From Planctomycetales bacterium 10988 (lineage in GTDB: Bacteria; Planctomycetota; Planctomycetia; Pirellulales; Pb10988): a stretch of DNA of 64,000 nucleotides. Below the pieces are notes generated by a model. The model was not told the DNA's origin and ran no database searches. It saw nothing but the letters and a program-made list of their open reading frames with translations. The stretch's first letter is position 1; the number at the start of each line of letters is the position of its first letter. The stretch covers positions 4,306,709 through 4,370,708 of the forward strand of contig CP043547.1 of assembly GCA_009664345.1 (NCBI GenBank). Reading direction: 5' to 3'. Positions 53,074 through 62,426 of the stretch are shown in pieces. Made by a program: the position numbers and the translations under genes.

Positions 53074-54897
53074 GTGAACGATTCCCCGTCTCGGGATAAA
53101 ATCTACTTGCAATATGCACTTGGCACCCGGCATTATGATTTGGCTTTTGAGCAAAGCCCTTTGACGCTTGGCCGGTCCTTGGATTGTGAAATCCCCATCG
53201 AACATCGAACCGTTTCGCGAAAACACGCCCGATTGGAATGGCGGGGAAATCGCTGGTGGCTCGTGGATATCGGAGGCAGAAACGGAACGCTTCTCAATCA
53301 CCACAAAGTGAAAGAGGCCCCGATGCCGGAAGTCGGCACGATCACCCTGGGGGCAATTACGATTAAAGCCTGGGTTCGTGCCGATAAAGAGACTACTGAA
53401 CCGGCTACTCCACCAAGTACGCCCCTTCCCGGCCAAAGCGATCCAAAATCCAACGAGCCATTGACCATCGCTTCGAGCATTCCCGCGGATCAATTAAAGT
53501 ATTTACTGCGTGGAAAAAAACACCCCACCGGCGAAGCAGCCCCGAGTTTAAAATCTCTGCTTCCCCCGGAAGACCCGCACGCGAAAGACTCCGCCACCCA
53601 CTTTGCTTGGGTGATGGAACTCTTTGATCAAGTTGCCACGGCCCTCCTATCATCGCCGGACTTACACGATTTATTAAAAAAGATATTGGAAGTCGTTTTC
53701 CATAACCTTCCAGTGCAACGTGGTGCGATTTGTTTTCAAGATGAAGAAGGCATCTATCAAGCACAGGAAGTGTTAACCGCAAAACATATCTCCGAAACTG
53801 GAATGCGGATCAGTCAGACCATTTGTAAAAAAGTTGCTGAATCGAAAGAGGCAATTTTGGTTTACGATGTGAAGTCTCATCAACAATTTTCAGCCGTCAC
53901 AAGTTTAGTTCAAGATCAAACCGCCTCGGTCATGGCCGCCCCTTTCTTTCATGAAGGAAAAGTCCACGGCATTGTTTATGTAGATACGCAAAATTCTTTT
54001 ACGCCCCTTCATGACAATCACTTGATGATCTTAACAACCTTGGCAACATTAGCTTCGGTGGGAGTCGCACAGGCGCAACTACGTGATCATATTCAACGTG
54101 AACAATCAATCCGTTCGCGACTTGAAAGATATAGTTCGCCAACGATTGTTGATCAAATTGTTGCCTATGAAGGAAAACATGAATTTGGTCACGCCCAAGC
54201 TCAAGATGTGTCAGTTCTCTTCAGTGATCTGTGTGGTTTTACAACCCTGGCAGAAAATTTAAAACCGGAAGATGTCGCCGATTTTCTTTGTTTAATTTTT
54301 GATCGTTTAACAAGAATTGTTTTTGAATATTCCGGCACCGTTGATAAATATATGGGCGATGCGTTAATGGCCATCTTTGGGGCACCACTCGAACAACCTC
54401 AACACCCGCTTTTAGCCGTTCAGGCCGCAATTCGGATGCGAGAAGAAATTGAAAAAATCAATCAAGAATTAAATATTTCCAATAAAATCGCCATGCGTAT
54501 CGGAATTAACTCAGGCCGTGCGGTCGTGGGAGATATTGGCTCCGCTCGCCGTCAAGATTATACAGTCATCGGAGATACGGTAAACATCGCCAGCCGGCTC
54601 GAATCTTCTGTTGCCAAACCGGGTCAAATTGCGATTGGACCTTCCACGTATAAAGCGGTGGAAGAATGGATGGTCTGTCAGAAACTGGATGCCATCAAAC
54701 TCAAAGGAAAGTCAAAGAAGATTCGACCCTATTTAGTTTTACATGCGAAAAGTGAAAGTGCCCTCCATCTCGAAGACTCTTCTCTGAGTGAAGAATCGCG
54801 AGAACTATCCGACACGGCGAGTCAATCTTGGGACTCTTTAAGAAAACAATTAGAGATCCCTTTAAATCCTGACACAACAAAGAAAGGCAATGAGTAA
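53074..54897 (+). CDS. FHA-GAF-adenylate/guanylate cyclase
   Basis: 607 residues from GTG 53074, preceded by AAGGGCAGGA. FHA domain (about 20-110: LTLGRSLDCEIPI, VSRKHARLEW, GGRNGTLLN) binds phosphothreonine; a GAF domain (about 185-345) follows; then a class III cyclase (about 375-560) with both metal aspartates (LFSDLCGFT, YMGDALMAIFG), Lys in TVDKYMGD, Asp and Thr in DYTVIGDTVN, and NIASRLE. The substrate pair Lys/(Asp-Thr) is usual for bacterial adenylate cyclases, so cAMP is the likely product. Codon use becomes clearly AT-richer from about 53,650, inside the GAF part. Confidence 0.9.
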   Translation: MNDSPSRDKIYLQYALGTRHYDLAFEQSPLTLGRSLDCEIPIEHRTVSRKHARLEWRGNRWWLVDIGGRNGTLLNHHKVKEAPMPEVGTITLGAITIKAWVRADKETTEPATPPSTPLPGQSDPKSNEPLTIASSIPADQLKYLLRGKKHPTGEAAPSLKSLLPPEDPHAKDSATHFAWVMELFDQVATALLSSPDLHDLLKKILEVVFHNLPVQRGAICFQDEEGIYQAQEVLTAKHISETGMRISQTICKKVAESKEAILVYDVKSHQQFSAVTSLVQDQTASVMAAPFFHEGKVHGIVYVDTQNSFTPLHDNHLMILTTLATLASVGVAQAQLRDHIQREQSIRSRLERYSSPTIVDQIVAYEGKHEFGHAQAQDVSVLFSDLCGFTTLAENLKPEDVADFLCLIFDRLTRIVFEYSGTVDKYMGDALMAIFGAPLEQPQHPLLAVQAAIRMREEIEKINQELNISNKIAMRIGINSGRAVVGDIGSARRQDYTVIGDTVNIASRLESSVAKPGQIAIGPSTYKAVEEWMVCQKLDAIKLKGKSKKIRPYLVLHAKSESALHLEDSSLSEESRELSDTASQSWDSLRKQLEIPLNPDTTKKGNE

Positions 54898-54939
54898 ACT
54901 CCTACTTCCTATTTACTACTGACCAAAGAGAAAGCCCCC

Positions 54940-56403
54940 ATGACCAAACAACTTTGCAATTTTCTACTATTAAATCTGACACTATCCTTTCTATTGATTT
55001 CAACAAGTTTGCCTCTCAATGCCGAGCAGCAACCGCCGAACATCGTATTGATTGTCGCGGATGATTTGGGCTATCAAGAACTTGGGAGTTACGGTCAAAA
55101 ATGGATTGAAACCCCGAACTTGGATCGTTTGGCAAAAGAAGGGATCAAGTTTACCCAATTCTATTCCGGAAGTCCGGTCTGCGCGCCATCGCGTTGTTGT
55201 CTAATGACAGGTAAACACTCAGGTCATGCTTATATTCGAAACAATAGTAATCCACCAGGGCGAGAAAGAAACGAAGAAGAAAGCATCTTCCCCGGACAAA
55301 ATCCTATCCCTGCCTCAGAAGTCACCATTGCGGAAATGCTCAAACCGCTAGGTTATGCGACCGCTGCCATTGGAAAATGGGGCCTCGGCCCAGAGTTCAC
55401 TTCAGGCGATCCTTTAAATCAAGGCTTTGATTTTTTCTATGGATTTAATTGTCAGGTTCATGCACACAATCACTATCCTAGATTTTTATGGAAGAATCAT
55501 GAAAAGGAATTCTTTCCCGGAAACGATCGAGTATTAACAGGAGATACTTTTTCCCAAGATCGTTTTAAAGAAGAGGCAATTCAATTTATTGAGGATCATC
55601 ATAAACAGCCATTCTTTTTATATTTACCTTTTGCCATTCCGCACCTTGCGATCCAAGCACCGCAATCCTCCATTGATCCATATTTAGAAAAAATTCCTGA
55701 AGAGGAATATAAACACAAAGGCTACATCGAACACCCAACCCCACGGGCAGGATATGCCGCAATGATTACTCACATGGATCGCGATATCGGCAGCATTCTT
55801 GAAACCCTTAAAAAACACAATTTAACTGACAACACGATTGTTTTCTTTACGTCGGACAATGGACCTACCTATAACCGGCTTGGTGGCTCGGATTCTGAAT
55901 TCTTTGAGTCCGCCGGACCACTTCGTGAATTCAAAGGAAGTGTTTATGAAGGTGGCATTCGCGTCCCCCTCATCGCATGGAGTCCGAAGAGAATGAAACC
56001 GGGACGAACGAGCAATCACCTTAGCGCTTTTTGGGATTTTCTCCCTACAATCGCGGAGTTAACAGGAGCCACCCCTCCTGAGCTAATTGATGGAATTTCC
56101 TTTGCCCCGACGTTACTTTCCCAAGGAAAACAAAAGTCACACGAATTTCTCTATTGGGAGTTCCCTGCCTATTCGGGGCAACAAGCACTGCGGATGGGGC
56201 ATTGGAAAGCGGTTCGACAAAATATGTTACGGGGAAAGAAAAAACTTCCACTTAAGCCAATTGAACTTTATCATTTAAAAACGGACATCGGCGAAGAGCA
56301 AAATGTCGCGGACCAGTTTCCTGCAATTGTTAAAAAAATGGAACAGGTCATGAAAGAACAACATACTCCCAGCGAACTGTTTCCCTTCCCCGTGATTGAT
56401 TAA
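54940..56403 (+). CDS. Secreted sulfatase (arylsulfatase family)
   Basis: 487 residues with a signal peptide (about 1-28, ending LNAEQQ). The formylglycine motif CAPSR in [18 protein letters not shown] is of the Cys type, which needs a separate FGly-generating enzyme. [12 protein letters not shown] gives the paired metal aspartates; [11 protein letters not shown] gives the second Asp-Asn pair; GKWGLG carries the conserved Lys. It removes sulfate esters from polysaccharides or small molecules in the periplasm or outside. Sequence is AT-rich compared with genes before 53 kb. It ends in a strong Rho-independent terminator. Confidence 0.94.
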   Translation: MTKQLCNFLLLNLTLSFLLISTSLPLNAEQQPPNIVLIVADDLGYQELGSYGQKWIETPNLDRLAKEGIKFTQFYSGSPVCAPSRCCLMTGKHSGHAYIRNNSNPPGRERNEEESIFPGQNPIPASEVTIAEMLKPLGYATAAIGKWGLGPEFTSGDPLNQGFDFFYGFNCQVHAHNHYPRFLWKNHEKEFFPGNDRVLTGDTFSQDRFKEEAIQFIEDHHKQPFFLYLPFAIPHLAIQAPQSSIDPYLEKIPEEEYKHKGYIEHPTPRAGYAAMITHMDRDIGSILETLKKHNLTDNTIVFFTSDNGPTYNRLGGSDSEFFESAGPLREFKGSVYEGGIRVPLIAWSPKRMKPGRTSNHLSAFWDFLPTIAELTGATPPELIDGISFAPTLLSQGKQKSHEFLYWEFPAYSGQQALRMGHWKAVRQNMLRGKKKLPLKPIELYHLKTDIGEEQNVADQFPAIVKKMEQVMKEQHTPSELFPFPVID

Positions 56404-56427
56404 ATCTTAGGTTTATATTAAATATTG

Positions 56428-56465
56428 AACAGGCCCGCTTGTCGAATAAGCGGGCCTGTTTGTTT
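56428..56465 (+). terminator. Rho-independent terminator behind the sulfatase gene
   Basis: A perfect 13-base inverted repeat, AACAGGCCCGCTT at 56428-56440 and AAGCGGGCCTGTT at 56448-56460, with a 7-base loop, then TGTTT. Because the next gene is on the minus strand, and the complement also has flanking A/T, it may stop transcription both ways. Confidence 0.85.
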
Positions 56466-56493
56466 AGATAGATCATTTCAGCAAAAAGAAACA

Positions 56494-57105
56494 TTAAAAA
56501 GCGTCACGAACATCGGCTTGGATCGTTAAATATTCTTTACTGGCTAGTTTCACATCTCCTTGGATTTTCTTCAATTTAGTCGCGAGCTGTGAGACAGCTT
56601 TCGGATCAATGGGCGTTTTTCCTGACAGTTTTTGAATTTCATTTTGAAAGTCGGAAACCCGTTTGATATTCATATTGACCGCGGCATCCAAATTCTTCTG
56701 CTTTACTAAAAGCTTTTTGGCCAAGGCGGGATCGCTGGAATGCTGGGCAAGACTATCCAGTGCCTTCACGGCGGAATCCATCTCTTCCACATTCTTCTTC
56801 AATTCCTTCATCGCCGCAATCAATTCAGGATTGGTGCCGCTGTTGAGTCCGCTTACATATTTACTGATATCAACCCCGGCCGTTTGTGCATAAACACGGA
56901 GCTTCGCAAGATTGGTAGGCTTTGGGTCTTTCTCCACAAGTTTCACCGCTTTATCAACCGTCTTGAAGGTGTTGATAATTTTCTTCATTCCGGTCTCATC
57001 TGGAAGGCTTCCATTCCGCTTCTTTTCATCCTTGATAATACGTTCCAAAAATTTGCTGTAAGCAACTTTCGTTTTCTTTTTAAATAGATCAAGAGGATTG
57101 GCCAT
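56494..57105 (-). CDS. Unknown Lys-rich helical protein
   Basis: 203 residues from ATG 57105, with GGAAAG upstream. Almost entirely helical with heptad-like spacing and many Lys/Asp/Glu residues (MDSAVKALDSLAQ, LATKLKKIQGDVKLASKE). No signal peptide or membrane helix, so a cytoplasmic coiled-coil or bundle protein. It lies 63 bases after a tiny gene of similar character, and both appear to be read from the region with the CRP-like sites. Not recognised; low-GC like its surroundings. Confidence 0.7.
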   Translation of the reverse strand: MANPLDLFKKKTKVAYSKFLERIIKDEKKRNGSLPDETGMKKIINTFKTVDKAVKLVEKDPKPTNLAKLRVYAQTAGVDISKYVSGLNSGTNPELIAAMKELKKNVEEMDSAVKALDSLAQHSSDPALAKKLLVKQKNLDAAVNMNIKRVSDFQNEIQKLSGKTPIDPKAVSQLATKLKKIQGDVKLASKEYLTIQADVRDAF

Positions 57106-57168
57106 TTTATTTCTTTCCGATTTGTTGGTTCTTGAGTTAAACTTTATTGATACGTTTATATACTTGCG

Positions 57169-57297
57169 TTAAGAATTCTTTTTAATTTCCTCGCCGATTT
57201 TTTTCGTTCCTTTTCTCATTTCTGATAGTTGTTTTTCCAACCCTTTGGTTTCTTTCAGCATTTGATCGAGGGCTTTCTTTTCTTTTTCACCGGCCAT
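57169..57297 (-). CDS. Tiny coiled-coil protein, 42 residues
   Basis: ATG 57297 with AAAGGAAAG 5-7 bases upstream and a stop at 57169-57171. The product begins MAGEKEKKALDQMLKETK and is a single amphipathic, strongly charged helix with heptad-like leucines, ending IGEEIKKNS. It shares the MA(N/G) start, Lys/Glu content and helical character with the 203-residue protein encoded 63 bases downstream, so the pair may interact. Too short to assign. Confidence 0.6.
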   Translation of the reverse strand: MAGEKEKKALDQMLKETKGLEKQLSEMRKGTKKIGEEIKKNS

Positions 57298-57511
57298 AGT
57301 TCTTTCCTTTTTTAAAATTTTGTTTTCAATAATCCGTACTTGGTCACTGAGATATATTCACTGCAATGACTGTTTCATTATTTCATTTGATGAAGCTCCT
57401 TTCCTGACAAACTTGTGTTGGGCGACTTGCCTAACGTTTGCAGGACCATTGCCTTCATCTTTCAACTTTTCCCCGATATTTTTCGGGATAAGGCTGCACT
57501 ATTTTTCGTTC

Positions 57512-57527
57512 TGTGAGATAGTTCACA
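57512..57527. promoter_or_regulatory. CRP/FNR-family-like operator 1
   Basis: TGTGAGATAGTTCACA is an exact TGTGA-N6-TCACA, the E. coli CRP consensus half-sites. It lies 215 bases upstream of the tiny coiled-coil gene and 107 bases inside the gap measured from the GT4 stop. Confidence 0.6.
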
Positions 57528-57553
57528 AAAGGTTTCTACCAATGGTCTTTCTT

Positions 57554-57569
57554 TGTGATGTAACTCACC
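57554..57569. promoter_or_regulatory. CRP/FNR-family-like operator 2
   Basis: TGTGATGTAACTCACC matches TGTGA-N6-TCACA with one change in the last base. Its start is 42 bases from site 1, four helical turns, so two dimers would sit on the same face of DNA. Confidence 0.55.
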
Positions 57570-57633
57570 AAAACAGCCAAGAATTTTTTTTCTAGAAAAG
57601 ATGATTCTTCGCAAGAAGTGTCAAAAAAATAGA

Positions 57634-58764
57634 TCACTGCTGCTGAAATGTTTGATAGATGTGAAGTAGCTTTGTGGCGGATAGTCGGCGATCAAATCGC
57701 TTTTCCGCTCGCTCTCGGGCGTATTGAGAAAGTTTCGCCCGCAAGGTGTTGTCATTAAGGAGTTGTGTGAGCCCCTGGGTGAGGGCTGAAACGTTTTGAG
57801 GCGGGACAATCAGACCTGCCGGGTCTTCGCCATCGTCTGCGGCCAGGATTTCCCTCGTCCCGCCGACATCGGTAGCAAGAATCGGTAAGCCACAGGCCGC
57901 GGACTCCAGAAGAACTCGGCCTAACGGCTCTTGGCGTGCCCCGTGAATCAGCACGTCGATTTCTGGATAAACCTTTGCCATTTCAAACCGATAGCCTAAA
58001 TAATGAACGCGATTCTGTTTTTCCCAAGAAGATAGAATCTGCTCAATTTTATTGACATAGGCTTTTGTTTCGGACTTTTGCGAGTAGCGTTCGCCTAGAT
58101 ATAGCAGGTGCCACTCAGGAAAATTTGCGGCAATGTGTGCAAACGCCTCGGCAACGAGGTCTTGACCTTTTCGCAATGAAAATTGACCGATGCAGGCAAT
58201 GAACTTTGACCCCGCTGGCAAATTCAACTCTTGCTGAAGTTCTCCGTTGGAAGGCTGAGGAAAAAATTTCTCTAGGTCTACCCCGTTATAAAGAACCTCG
58301 GAACGGGATGCGGAAAGGCCGTATTGCAAATGAAAGTTTCGCGTTGCCGCCGAGACACAAAGAATGCGATGGTTCTGGTTCACATCCCGCATCGCTTGTT
58401 TGGAAAGCTTATAAATATCGCGGATGTGCGTGATGCCGGGGACTTGCTCCGCCTCGATGACCGGGCCGAGGAGCCGACCCATCGAAAGGCTATTGGCATG
58501 AACAAGCTGAGGTGCTGCTTGGCGAATGATCTCCGCAAGTCGCGATCGAATCTCCGCCTGCGATTTGCGTTTCCCGCTCTCGTCGTAACATTCAAAAGGA
58601 AAAAAGGTACGACCTGTTTCGTTTAAATGATCCGGCAATGGCCCTTCCGGCGGGCAAGCGAAGACAGGTTCAATTCCAGCGGATTCCAGGGTAGGCAAGG
58701 TCGCCAGCATGGAATATTCACCGCCGTTGAGCGTTGGAAATTCACAGGCGATCAATACTCTCAT
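57634..58764 (-). CDS. Glycosyltransferase family 4
   Basis: 376 residues from ATG 58764. N-terminal LIACEFPTLNGGEYSML has the GGxE-type acceptor-side turn; VHANSLSMGRLLGP follows; the C-terminal half has VLYNGVDLEKF, ACIGQFSLRKGQDL and the EX7E-like QEPLGRVLLESAACGLPIL (quoted in part). It transfers a sugar from a nucleotide donor to a surface glycan or lipid. It stands with the NUDIX gene on the same strand, far from the main glycan cluster. Confidence 0.9.
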   Translation of the reverse strand: MRVLIACEFPTLNGGEYSMLATLPTLESAGIEPVFACPPEGPLPDHLNETGRTFFPFECYDESGKRKSQAEIRSRLAEIIRQAAPQLVHANSLSMGRLLGPVIEAEQVPGITHIRDIYKLSKQAMRDVNQNHRILCVSAATRNFHLQYGLSASRSEVLYNGVDLEKFFPQPSNGELQQELNLPAGSKFIACIGQFSLRKGQDLVAEAFAHIAANFPEWHLLYLGERYSQKSETKAYVNKIEQILSSWEKQNRVHYLGYRFEMAKVYPEIDVLIHGARQEPLGRVLLESAACGLPILATDVGGTREILAADDGEDPAGLIVPPQNVSALTQGLTQLLNDNTLRAKLSQYARERAEKRFDRRLSATKLLHIYQTFQQQ

Positions 58765-58826
58765 GCTTATCGCTTTCGAAGCAAGTTATTTATTGTATTG
58801 CACATTGAATAACTTGAGCAATCATT

Positions 58827-59441
58827 TTATTTCTTGAGCAGCGTCTCTTCCAAAGCTTTAAAGGCAATCTGCGACCAAGTTTCATAATGATCAAGCTCTT
58901 TACGAACTTTATCGACAGAATGAAAGCCGGCGTCTTGGAGGTCGGATTCGTTGGGTGAGAGCAACGGTTCTTCGAGTTTAAAAAGATGAACCATTCCAAG
59001 ATGAACTTGTCCAACCGGGGAAGAATCATCATTGATTAAACCGATTAAGGATTCACTATATTTTGAACTGATTGTGACTTCTTCTTCCAATTCGCGACGC
59101 ATTCCCTGTTCATAGAGATTGCCATTGTCGAAGGCGAGGTCCTCTTGAGAAATATGGCCTCCGATGCCGAGACTTTGTTTGGCATGTAGACGCGATTCCC
59201 CGCCTCCGGAACCTCTTTTATACCGGAAAAAAGAATCATTCCAATAAAACAAACAATAGGGGATAAGTTGTTTATAACTCGGATCCTCTTCGGCTTTGGC
59301 TCTTGGCATGAAGATCGGTTTGTGATGTTCAAAGAATAAATGTTGATAGCGATCGACCTGTGTGGAAAATCCTTGGAAGGAGCCACATTCATCCAGCCAC
59401 GCCCGAGGAATCACTAACACATGTTCTTCTGAAGTGCTCAT
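58827..59441 (-). CDS. NUDIX-family phosphohydrolase (COG4112 type)
   Basis: 204 residues from ATG 59441. The NUDIX box can be read as GGHISQED, then YEQGMRRELEEEV, with REL-EE as metal-binding helix, although the loop before it is longer than in MutT. LNDDSSPVGQVHLG (seen as INDDSSPVGQVHLG) and the N-terminal VIPRAWLDECGSFQGF are typical of a predicted phosphoesterase group. It would cleave a nucleoside-diphosphate-linked compound. Substrate unknown. Confidence 0.85.
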   Translation of the reverse strand: MSTSEEHVLVIPRAWLDECGSFQGFSTQVDRYQHLFFEHHKPIFMPRAKAEEDPSYKQLIPYCLFYWNDSFFRYKRGSGGGESRLHAKQSLGIGGHISQEDLAFDNGNLYEQGMRRELEEEVTISSKYSESLIGLINDDSSPVGQVHLGMVHLFKLEEPLLSPNESDLQDAGFHSVDKVRKELDHYETWSQIAFKALEETLLKK

Positions 59442-59578
59442 TCTTGCCCAACTTTATTTATAGCTATTCTGTTTAATATTATAATTTGCCATTCAAAAAG
59501 TCTTTCACTATAGAATAGCAGATAAGATTTTGAGAAAGCTCATCTTTATAGATTTTTAGTGATTCTATTCTTAAGCAT

Positions 59579-60637
59579 TTATAAAATGAGCATTGCGTCG
59601 CCGTAACTGAAGAAACGGTACTGCTGATCGATTGCTTCTTGGTAGGCTTTTTGGATTAACTCATCTCCTCCGAAAGAGCGAGTTAACACCAGGAGGGTTG
59701 ATTTAGGCAAGTGAAAGTTTGTCAACAAGCCGTCGATGGCGTTAAAGGTAAAAGGTGGGCGAATAAAGAGCTCCGTCCAACCGGCCCACGGGGCCAGTTC
59801 TCCATTCAACGCCGCGGTTTCCAATACCCGAACGCAAGTGGTGCCGATGGAAATTACCCTGCCGCCGCGTGCCTTACAGGCTTTAATTGTGGCAATGGTT
59901 TCCTCGCTGATTTGGCCCCACTCGCTGTGCATGCGGTGATCTTGAAGCCGCTCAACCGTGACGGGGCGGAACGTTCCCAGGCCGACATGCAAAGTCACAT
60001 GACATTGCGTAACCCCTTGTTCTTGCAGGTTTTGAAGCAATGGTTCTGTAAAATGAAGGCCCGCCGTCGGGGCAGCCACGGCACCGGGATGCTTGGCAAA
60101 GACGGTTTGATAGCGGGATCGATCCTCCGGCTCCATTTTCCCTTGACGGATATAGGGCGGAAGCGGAACCTGGCCGAATTGCTCCAGTAACTCAATGGCA
60201 CTGGCTTTGGCATGTTCCTTGATCGGCTTGACAATCCACTGGCCTTTGGCGGAACCACGTTCGTCAAGCTGAAGCGTTAAGGATTGGTCCTTCTCAAAGT
60301 TTTCAACGGTGACCGTTTCTCCCGACTGAAGTTTCCCGCGGGTGCGTGACAAAATGAGCCAGCGACGGTCGGAAAACTCCTGTAAAAAGAGCCCTTCCCA
60401 CTGCCCTCCGGTTTCGGTCCGCCTTCCGACAATACGAGCAGGGATCACTTTGGTATTGTTGAAAATCAGGCAATCTTCCGGCTCCAGCAACTGAGGAAGT
60501 TGTCGGATAGAGGTATGTTCAAGAGAGGCATTACGGCGATGAACGACCAGCAATCGAGCTTCTTCGCGCTCCGCGAGCGGATGCTGAGCAATCAATTCTG
60601 CGGGGAGTTCGTAGTCGTATTCCGATAGTTCGGACAT
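59579..60637 (-). CDS. queA: S-adenosylmethionine:tRNA ribosyltransferase-isomerase
   Basis: 352 residues when started at ATG 60637 (MSELSEYDYELPAELIAQHP), the normal N-terminus and length for QueA; a longer frame upstream is unsupported. Conserved parts: HPLAEREEARLLVV, FNNTKVIPARI, GAVAAPTAGLHFTEPLL and TNFHLPKSTLLVL. The enzyme makes epoxyqueuosine in tRNA from 7-aminomethyl-7-deazaguanine using SAM. No other queuosine genes are adjacent. Confidence 0.96.
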   Translation of the reverse strand: MSELSEYDYELPAELIAQHPLAEREEARLLVVHRRNASLEHTSIRQLPQLLEPEDCLIFNNTKVIPARIVGRRTETGGQWEGLFLQEFSDRRWLILSRTRGKLQSGETVTVENFEKDQSLTLQLDERGSAKGQWIVKPIKEHAKASAIELLEQFGQVPLPPYIRQGKMEPEDRSRYQTVFAKHPGAVAAPTAGLHFTEPLLQNLQEQGVTQCHVTLHVGLGTFRPVTVERLQDHRMHSEWGQISEETIATIKACKARGGRVISIGTTCVRVLETAALNGELAPWAGWTELFIRPPFTFNAIDGLLTNFHLPKSTLLVLTRSFGGDELIQKAYQEAIDQQYRFFSYGDAMLIL

Positions 60638-61801
60638 CCGGAAAGCCTTTGGAAGCGGCAAGAGAAGGCCTGCGACGATCTTCAACCGAGTTATGAAAAA
60701 GTAGAGCGTGAGGAAAATCCTTGGAGAAACACACTTTTCCAAGCGTTTTTCTGAACCATCAAGGACAAGCCACTCTCTGTTTGAACCGAATCACTAAACA
60801 GGGAGAACAAGGATTCAGACCATTTCTATCCTATTCATATCCATTTACCCCGTTTTTCCAAGCTCGCTTCCACCAACATTCCAGGCGAAAGCCACTCGAG
60901 AATGGTCAGCTTTAGCAATTCTTCATCAACTGCATTATCTGAGAATTGAGCTTAAAAGAAATAGGAACTCACCTGTCTGCGATAAATTCCAGCGAAATTC
61001 CGCTGAAAAAGCTTGCTTAAGCTTCCTAGAACTTGCTCAACTACCCGAAAACCATGAGAAGAAATCAGTTGCTACTATTTCCATGCTAGCACTGGTACAA
61101 AATGGTCCATTCTTCTTTTTCGTGAGAAACTTGAGAAAGTTCCTCTTGCTCCAAGTATAAGTAAACAAAGTATCTCGGTCATCCTCAATTGCTCCAAGTG
61201 ATTCAAACCAATTTGGAAAAGCTTGACGCAGATCGCAAGATAGTTACCTTTCGTAGAGCGTCTTCGCAGTAGAAGCTTTGACACATTTAGGGTAGATTTT
61301 TTTGTGGATTCTGGAGCACATCGGATAGGGCACGGCACGGATTGCCAGCAATCTTCAGGAAGAGATGCTTAACGTAACTCCCTCTGAAACAATCTCTTAC
61401 AGAGACTATCTACATTGCTTGCCTTCAACGCGGCAGCATGGCCGATGTGAACTTCTTTCGAAAACGTTGCGTGGAAGAACGTAAGAACGGATACCGCGTG
61501 GATGCGGATTGGGCCAGTCGGTCGATGGCAACCCGAGACGACCCATTTGTCCAACAGGCATGGAGGCCAATCCGTTCTTATGTTTTTCACTTTAGGCTTC
61601 ATCCCGTTCGGCGAGCGTACAAACCAACCAGCTCGCATCTTCCGCGAAGACCGCTCAACTTCAAGAAAAATTACAATCGCCCCGCAAGTTGAATATTTCT
61701 CTTCGATTCCTTCCTGAATGGATTGCCTCGATAGGGGTGGGATTTCTAAAATAGGAGTGCTTTCACTTTTTCCACGCCTATGATTAGAAGTTGCAAATCT
61801 G
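60638..61801. other. Long region without a recognisable gene
   Basis: About 1.16 kb. Reading frames at 61075-61338 (minus), 61369-61809 (minus) and 61438-61692 (plus) lack Shine-Dalgarno sequences, have odd compositions and match no family known to me. The stretch could be a decayed gene or decayed mobile element, but no terminal repeats, transposase motifs or rRNA/tRNA sequence were seen. Confidence 0.5.
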
Positions 61802-62056
61802 ATGGACAAAGCTCCTTGGCAACGGACCCCGCCTTCTCGCCCTGATTATCTGTTTCACCTCATTCGCCGGCCGGCCTATTGGCAACCCACTAGCCCTTCG
61901 GAAGCCCCGCCCTCGGAAAGTTGGGAGATCCTCTCGACCTCTTGGGTCGCCAGTTACGAAGAAGCCTATGAAGATTTGCAACGGACCAATCGCCTTTCGT
62001 TGGAACATCAACAAGATGCTTGGGCAGTCATTGAATGCCCCGGCAGCGCGATTTAA
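61802..62056 (+). CDS. Small hypothetical protein
   Basis: 84 residues from ATG 61802. Composition is normal for a soluble protein (Trp, Tyr and Glu spread evenly; IRRPAYWQP, SWVASYEEAYEDLQRT), and third positions are GC-rich, unlike the region before it. The Shine-Dalgarno sequence is weak. No family recognised. Confidence 0.5.
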   Translation: MDKAPWQRTPPSRPDYLFHLIRRPAYWQPTSPSEAPPSESWEILSTSWVASYEEAYEDLQRTNRLSLEHQQDAWAVIECPGSAI

Positions 62057-62426
62057 TCAAGCTTTCGTGTATCAAGACCGATTGAGATTCTAAGTAAGCC
62101 GATTTATTTCGATACAAAAATAAGTACGCCTCCTACCATTGCAGTGGCAAGCTTTGCCGATTAAGGTAACAAGAAGTCTGGAAGGCCATTCTTGACTTCG
62201 AATCGGTCATTCCTTGGGGAAAATGTGATTTTCGCGATTTTCCCCGCTTCCATACAGAGGATTCTTGCGAACTGTCTTCGGATGCTTTACAACCGGAACA
62301 AGTTACGCGATTTCCGTATTTTCTGTTGTTTTTGATGCTTGCCCCGTTTTTTCGCGAGGCCCCTTTGCTGAACCGCCAAGCAAAGCGAGCCGCGTTTTCT
62401 CATTGTCCCTGGCCCCTGGTACTCCC
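62057..62426. other. Upstream region of cysK
   Basis: 370 bases with no gene that I can support. In-frame codons continue upstream of the cysK ATG to 62265, but the encoded peptide does not look like CysK. It should include the cysK promoter; no operator was recognised. Confidence 0.45.

Larger units (their letters stand above)
57298..57633. other. Upstream region of the coiled-coil genes
   Basis: 336 bases between the GT4 stop and the tiny coiled-coil gene start. It holds two CRP/FNR-like sites (57512-57527 and 57554-57569) and no convincing gene. A 91-codon plus-strand frame here has no Shine-Dalgarno sequence. Confidence 0.5.

Noticed and set aside
61075-61338. Possible transposase remnant
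   Set aside because: A short Arg/Lys/Leu-rich frame recalls decayed transposases, but no DDE motif or terminal repeats are visible.
61369-61809. 146-codon minus-strand frame
   Set aside because: No ribosome-binding site, mixed composition and no recognisable motif; overlaps other weak frames.
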